A DNA stretch of 10,483 bases from Betaproteobacteria bacterium (lineage in GTDB: Bacteria > Pseudomonadota > Gammaproteobacteria > Burkholderiales > SG8-39): positions 1 through 10,483 of the forward strand of contig QYQC01000232.1 in assembly GCA_007280315.1 (NCBI GenBank), read 5' to 3'. How positions within the stretch are numbered: position 1 is the first letter of the stretch; the number at the start of each line of letters is the position of its first letter. Below the pieces are notes generated by a model. It saw nothing but the letters and a program-made list of their open reading frames with translations. It ran no database searches and was not told the DNA's origin. This document shows, piece after piece, positions 7,130 through 10,483 of this stretch. The position numbers and the translations under genes are program-made.

Positions 7130-7177
7130 TCCTCCCGATGCGATATTATCAATTTTCGACCAGCCGCATCCAGCGGC
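7130..7177 (-). promoter_or_regulatory. Candidate promoter and operator region for chrB
   Basis: Reading on the minus strand, a GATAAT hexamer (7145-7150, 5 of 6 to TATAAT) lies about 20 bases upstream of the leader ORF start. The position 17 bp further upstream falls inside a perfect dyad, GCCGC-ATCCA-GCGGC (7163-7177). The hexamer at that position (CTGGAT) is a poor -35. A weak -35 covered by a dyad is a common design for an activated or repressed promoter, and could be where ChrB or another regulator binds. The GGGAGGA ribosome site is at 7130-7136. Supported only by pattern, not by comparison. Confidence 0.3.
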
Positions 7178-7281
7178 AATCCGGCCAATCAGCCTACCTT
7201 ATCAGCAAATCAAAATCTCTGGCTTGTGAGCCTGCATGCCAATGCGCAAAATGAGCCCGGTTTTGGCGTCGCCGGTGTGAC

Positions 7282-7310
7282 TTACGGAATCGCGGCAAGA
7301 CGCATAAAAT
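7282..7310 (+). promoter_or_regulatory. Candidate sat promoter
   Basis: A TAAAAT hexamer (7305-7310, 5 of 6 to TATAAT) lies 25 bases before the sat ATG. The hexamer 17 bp upstream, TTACGG (7282-7287), is only a weak -35. An inverted pair CAAAA/TTTTG (7247-7251 and 7261-7265) lies just upstream. The sat ribosome site is AGAGGAA at 7324-7330. The rest of the 209-bp interval between the divergent sat and chrB leader (7127-7335) holds no credible gene. Confidence 0.3.
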
Positions 7311-7335
7311 TCAATTCGAAAAAAGAGGAAAACGC

Positions 7336-8553
7336 ATGTCCCAACTGGTTCCTCCGCACGGAGGCGGGTCGTTGAAGCCGTTGCTGCTCGCCGGCGCCGC
7401 GCTCAAGGCGGAGTTGGCGCGCGCGCAGGCGTTGCCGCGGCTGCGCGTGTCGTCGCGCGAAAAAGGCGATCTCATCATGCTCGGCATCGGCGGATTCAGC
7501 CCGCTCGAAGGTTTCATGGGGCAGGCCGATTGGAAAGGCATATGCGACGGCTTCCGCATGGCGAGCGGACTGTTCTGGCCGATCCCGATCACGCTTTCCG
7601 CGGACGCGGCGACTGCCGCGGGCATCAAGGCGGGCAGCGAACTCGCGCTGGTCGATCCGGACTCGGAGGAGGTCCTCGCGACCATGAAGGTCAGCGAGAA
7701 ATACGCAATCGACAAAGCGCACGAATGCATGTCGGTGTTCCGCACCGCGGACGAAGCGCATCCGGGCGTGAAAATGGTGCTGGCGCAGGGCGAGGTCAAC
7801 CTTGCGGGCCCGGTCAAAGTGCTCTCCGACGGCGGCTTCAAGGAAAAGTACGGCGTGCTGTTCATGACCCCGGCCGAAACCCGTGCCGAATTCGAACGCC
7901 TGGGCTGGTCCAAAGTCGCCGCGTTCCAGACGCGCAATCCGATGCATCGCTCGCACGAGTATCTGGCGAAGGTGGCGATCGAAGTATGCGACGGCGTGCT
8001 GGTGCATTCGCTGCTGGGCGCGCTCAAACCGGGCGACATTCCGGCGGAAGTGCGCACCCCGGCCATCGGAGCATTGATCGACAAATATTTCGTCAAGAAT
8101 ACGGTGGTGCAGGCTGGCTACCCGCTCGACATGCGCTATGCCGGTCCGCGCGAAGCGCTGCTGCACGCGCTGTTCCGCCAGAACTACGGCTGCTCGCATC
8201 AGATCGTCGGCCGCGACCACGCGGGCGTGGGCAGTTACTACGGCCCGTTCGATGCGCACCACATATTCGATCAGATTCCGAAAGGCTCGCTCGAGACCCA
8301 GGCGCTCAAGATCGACTGGACCTTCTGGTGTTTCGCTTGCGGCGGCATGGCCTCGGCGCGCACCTGTCCGCACGAGGAGAAGGACCGGCTGAACGTGTCC
8401 GGCACCAAACTGCGCAAGTGGCTGTCCGAAGGAAGCGAGGTTCCGGCGGAATTCAGCCGGCCGGAGGTGCTTGCGATATTGCGGGAGTATTATGCCGGGC
8501 TGGAGGCGCACGAAAAAGTGGAAGTGAAGCTTGCCGGGCATTCCGCGCGCTAG
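7336..8553 (+). CDS. sat: Dissimilatory ATP sulfurylase (sulfate adenylyltransferase)
   Basis: Sat interconverts sulfate plus ATP with APS plus pyrophosphate. In a sulfur oxidiser it runs towards ATP and sulfate, completing substrate-level phosphorylation after AprBA. The 405-residue homo-oligomeric type is recognised by FSPLEGFM (54-61), the nucleotide-binding QTRNPMHRSHE (198-208, holding QxRN and HxxH), GRDHAGVGSYYGPFDAH (292-308) and NVSGTKLRKWLSEG (353-366). CFACGGMASARTCPH (332-346) supplies three Cys and a His matching the zinc site reported in ATP sulfurylases of Archaeoglobus and Thermus. There is no fused APS-kinase domain. The start has an AGAGGAA ribosome site and the usual N-terminus. 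It is the first gene of a sat-aprB-aprA unit, with 61 bp to aprB. This homo-oligomeric kind differs from the CysDN enzyme used in assimilation. The direction of the reaction is inferred from the cluster. Confidence 0.96.
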   Translation: MSQLVPPHGGGSLKPLLLAGAALKAELARAQALPRLRVSSREKGDLIMLGIGGFSPLEGFMGQADWKGICDGFRMASGLFWPIPITLSADAATAAGIKAGSELALVDPDSEEVLATMKVSEKYAIDKAHECMSVFRTADEAHPGVKMVLAQGEVNLAGPVKVLSDGGFKEKYGVLFMTPAETRAEFERLGWSKVAAFQTRNPMHRSHEYLAKVAIEVCDGVLVHSLLGALKPGDIPAEVRTPAIGALIDKYFVKNTVVQAGYPLDMRYAGPREALLHALFRQNYGCSHQIVGRDHAGVGSYYGPFDAHHIFDQIPKGSLETQALKIDWTFWCFACGGMASARTCPHEEKDRLNVSGTKLRKWLSEGSEVPAEFSRPEVLAILREYYAGLEAHEKVEVKLAGHSAR

Positions 8554-8600
8554 GAAAGCTGGGTTTGCAACAAGCGTTTTATCTGAATTTGTTTCTTTCT

Positions 8601-8607
8601 AGGAGGT
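8601..8607 (+). promoter_or_regulatory. Strong ribosome binding site of aprB
   Basis: AGGAGGT, a near-perfect match to the anti-Shine-Dalgarno sequence, lies seven bases before the aprB ATG. It is the strongest ribosome site in the window and fits the high abundance of APS reductase in sulfur-metabolising cells. It settles the aprB start. Confidence 0.85.
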
Positions 8608-8614
8608 AGTAACG

Positions 8615-9079
8615 ATGCCGACATTCGTCCGTACCGAAAAATGCGACGGCTGCAAGGGTCAGGACAAGACCGCGTGCATGTATATTTGCCCGCACGACCT
8701 GATGCATCTGGATCGCGACGGCGCCGTGACGGGCCACGCGATGAAGGCCTACAACGTCGAGCCGGAGCAGTGCTGGGAGTGCTATTCCTGCGTCAAGATC
8801 TGTCCGCAGAACGCGATCGAAGTGCGCCACTATGCCGACATCGTGCCGCTGGGCGCGTCGGTGCAGCCATTGCGCGGCACCGATTCCATCATGTGGACCA
8901 TCAAGTTCAGGAACGGCACCATGAAGCGCTTCAAGTTCCCCATCCGCACCACGCCGGAAGGCTCGGCCGATCCCTACGGCGGCAAGCCGAAGGCGAATAT
9001 GGCGGACATCGAGAACGGCGAAGTGCTGTTCACCAAGGGCCTGCACGCGGGCGACCGCAGCCAGTTCGTCAAGGCTTAG
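8615..9079 (+). CDS. aprB: Adenylylsulfate (APS) reductase beta subunit, iron-sulfur protein
   Basis: AprB passes electrons between the membrane partner and the FAD of AprA during APS/sulfite interconversion in the cytoplasm. The 154-residue protein has two ferredoxin-type [4Fe-4S] sites. Cys10, Cys13, Cys21 and Cys25 form the first Cys set, with a longer spacing between the second and third Cys than in plain ferredoxins. Cys53, Cys56, Cys59 and Cys63 form the second set, in CWECYSCVKICP. In APS reductases the ligands cross over between the two clusters. After the clusters come a three-stranded sheet (SIMWTIKFRN, 91-100) and a C-terminal tail (from about 110) that wraps around AprA. The length is normal for the family. 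It is followed by aprA after a 118-bp gap containing a hairpin. Confidence 0.97.
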   Translation: MPTFVRTEKCDGCKGQDKTACMYICPHDLMHLDRDGAVTGHAMKAYNVEPEQCWECYSCVKICPQNAIEVRHYADIVPLGASVQPLRGTDSIMWTIKFRNGTMKRFKFPIRTTPEGSADPYGGKPKANMADIENGEVLFTKGLHAGDRSQFVKA

Positions 9080-9146
9080 ACGGGAAATCATGGAGCGTCG
9101 CGCGTGGTTCGCTGTTGGTACCCGCGCTTTGGACTGAATTGTTTTT

Positions 9147-9178
9147 CGGCAGAGGGCTACAGGGTTTAGCCCAAGCCG
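9147..9178 (+). promoter_or_regulatory. Two-part hairpin between aprB and aprA
   Basis: GGGCTA (9154-9159) pairs perfectly with TAGCCC (9167-9172) across a seven-base loop. An outer CGGC (9147-9150) pairs with GCCG (9175-9178) across a small AGA/AA internal loop. No T-run follows; a T5 run lies before the hairpin instead, so this is not a standard intrinsic terminator. The position, just before the aprA ribosome site, suits an mRNA processing or stability element that tunes aprA relative to aprB. This is inferred from pairing alone. Confidence 0.35.
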
Positions 9179-9197
9179 CACTGAGAAAGGAACTGCA

Positions 9198-10483
9198 ATG
9201 GCTGAATATACGTTCGGAAGCCCGGAAGTCATCGAAGAAGAAGTCGATATGCTCATCATCGGCGGCGGCATGGCCGCCTGCGGCACCGCGTTCGAGGTTC
9301 CGCGCTGGATCGAAGGCACCGATCTCAAGGTGAAGCTGGTGGACAAGGCGGCGCTGTCGCGCTCGGGCGCGGTGGCGCAGGGCCTGTCTGCGATCAACAC
9401 CTACCTCGGCGAGAACGACCCTGCCGACTACGTGCGCTACGTGCGCAACGACCTGATGGGTATCGTGCGCGAAGATCTGATCTATGACGTCGGCCGCCAT
9501 GTCGACGACTCTGTGCACAATTTCGAGGACTGGGGCCTGCCGATCTGGAAGGCGAAGGGCGACGAGGAAAAATCGCTGCGCGCGGGCGGCAAGCCGGTGC
9601 GCTCCGGCCGCTGGCAGATCATGATCAACGGCGAGTCCTACAAATGGATCGTGGCCGAGGCGGCGAAAAAGGCGCTCGGCATGGACAAGATACAGGAGCG
9701 CGTGTTCATCGTGCGCCTGATCAACGACAAGAACGACCCGACCCGCATCGCCGGCGCGGCGGGCTTCTCGGTGCGCGAGCACAAGCTCTATATCTACAAG
9801 TTCAAGGCCTGCATGCTTGCCGCCGGCGGCGCGGTGAACGTGTTCCGCCCGCGCTCGGTGGGCGAGGGCGGCGGGCGCGCCTGGTTCCCGGTATGGAACG
9901 CGGGCTCGACCTATTCGATGGCGGCCGAAGCCGGCGCCGAGATGACCATGATGGAAAACCGCTTCGTGCCGGCGCGCTTCAAGGACGGTTACGGCCCGGT
10001 GGGCGCATGGTTCCTGCTGTTCAAGGCCAAGGTTCAGAACGGCATGGGCGAGGACTACAACGCGCTGCGCGGCGATATCATCAAGGACGAAAAGCGTTTC
10101 GGCAAGTATGGGCTGGGCGTGCCGGGCACCTGTCTGCGCAACCACATCATGATCGAGGAGATGATCAACGGCCGCGGCCCGATTTTCATGGACACCCCGG
10201 CAGCGCTGGCCAAGCTGAGCGAGAAAATGACGCCGAAGGAGATGAAGCACCTCGAGTCCGAGGCCTGGGAAGACTTTCTCGACATGACCATCAGCCAGTG
10301 CGGCATCTGGGCGGGTGAGAACATCGAGCCGGAAAAGACCATGTCGGAGATCATGCCGACCGAGCCCTACCTGCTCGGCTCGCACTCCGGCTGCGCCGGC
10401 CTGTGGGTGTCCGGCCCGACCGACCTGCCGGGTGTGCCCAAGGAATGGTCCTGGGGCTATCGCAGCATGACCACGGTGAAGGG
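9198..10483 (+). CDS. aprA: Adenylylsulfate (APS) reductase alpha subunit, FAD-binding (partial at the right edge)
   Basis: AprA is the catalytic flavoprotein that forms or reduces APS with AprB. The 428 codons seen are about two thirds of the usual length of roughly 620 residues; the C-terminal helical part lies beyond the window. The dinucleotide fold begins with VDMLIIGGGMAACGTAFE (16-33) and KLVDKAALSRSGAVAQG (46-62). By position relative to the Archaeoglobus enzyme, the likely active-site residues are present: Arg260 in NRFVPARFKDG, His396 in YLLGSHSGC and Trp229 in GRAWFPVW. Their exact equivalence is inferred. The ATG has a GAAAGGA ribosome site at a good distance. The organisation aprB then aprA, after sat, is the standard dissimilatory order. 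No frameshift or premature stop is seen. Confidence 0.97.
   Translation, partial: MAEYTFGSPEVIEEEVDMLIIGGGMAACGTAFEVPRWIEGTDLKVKLVDKAALSRSGAVAQGLSAINTYLGENDPADYVRYVRNDLMGIVREDLIYDVGRHVDDSVHNFEDWGLPIWKAKGDEEKSLRAGGKPVRSGRWQIMINGESYKWIVAEAAKKALGMDKIQERVFIVRLINDKNDPTRIAGAAGFSVREHKLYIYKFKACMLAAGGAVNVFRPRSVGEGGGRAWFPVWNAGSTYSMAAEAGAEMTMMENRFVPARFKDGYGPVGAWFLLFKAKVQNGMGEDYNALRGDIIKDEKRFGKYGLGVPGTCLRNHIMIEEMINGRGPIFMDTPAALAKLSEKMTPKEMKHLESEAWEDFLDMTISQCGIWAGENIEPEKTMSEIMPTEPYLLGSHSGCAGLWVSGPTDLPGVPKEWSWGYRSMTTVK

Noticed and set aside
7125..7229. 34-codon plus-strand open frame in the chrB-sat gap
   Set aside because: It has no ribosome site and no similarity to anything recognised, and it runs over the likely chrB promoter.
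7282..8541. 419-codon open frame antisense to sat
   Set aside because: It is a shadow of the conserved sat gene with His/Arg-rich composition and no family features.
9090..9137. 15-codon ORF between aprB and aprA
   Set aside because: It has no ribosome site and is too short to support; the interval is better described as a spacer with a hairpin.
9069..10385. 438-codon open frame antisense to aprA
   Set aside because: It lies opposite the clearly coding aprA, is rich in His, Arg and Ala as expected for a GC-rich shadow frame, and has no recognisable motif.

Overview
The window is GC-rich and packed with protein-coding genes. It looks like the chromosome of a sulfur-metabolising proteobacterium, most likely a chemolithotrophic, sulfur-oxidising betaproteobacterium. 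That is an inference from the dissimilatory sat-aprB-aprA cluster together with a BepA-type outer-membrane quality-control protease, a MacAB-type exporter and a ChrB protein. No rRNA, tRNA, CRISPR array, insertion sequence or phage gene was seen, and no gene looks broken. The two genes at the window edges are cut by the window.

Layout from left to right. (1) Positions 1-2204, minus strand: a MacAB-type tripartite efflux module, with the adaptor macA followed by the ATPase part of macB, which runs off the left edge. The adaptor carries an unusual helical insertion. (2) Positions 2332-3956, minus strand: a glycosyltransferase-like protein and a SAM-dependent methyltransferase, probably one transcription unit for modifying a surface glycan or a glycosylated product. 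(3) Positions 4042-4545, minus strand: moaC (molybdopterin synthesis), with only 19 bp between its start and that of the divergent bepA. (4) Positions 4565-6019, plus strand: bepA, a periplasmic zinc metalloprotease with TPR repeats. (5) Positions 6045-7126, minus strand: a chrB-family gene, convergent with bepA and preceded by a possible 31-codon leader ORF whose stop overlaps the chrB start. (6) Positions 7336 to the right edge, plus strand: sat, aprB and aprA, the last cut off after 428 codons.

How the genes work together: Sat and AprBA interconvert sulfate, APS and sulfite. In a sulfur oxidiser they would run as sulfite to APS (AprBA) and then APS to sulfate plus ATP (Sat). No aprM lies between sat and aprB, so the electron partner (AprM or QmoABC) must be encoded outside the window. 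ChrB is transcribed divergently from sat. Chromate is a sulfate analogue, so the pairing may be functional, but this is not proven. MoaC serves molybdoenzymes in general and has no visible partner here.

The most interesting small-scale signals are the chrB leader ORF with a dyad at its promoter, the compact moaC/bepA divergent start region that predicts a leaderless moaC transcript, the CpxP/Spy-like insert in MacA, and a two-part hairpin between aprB and aprA.
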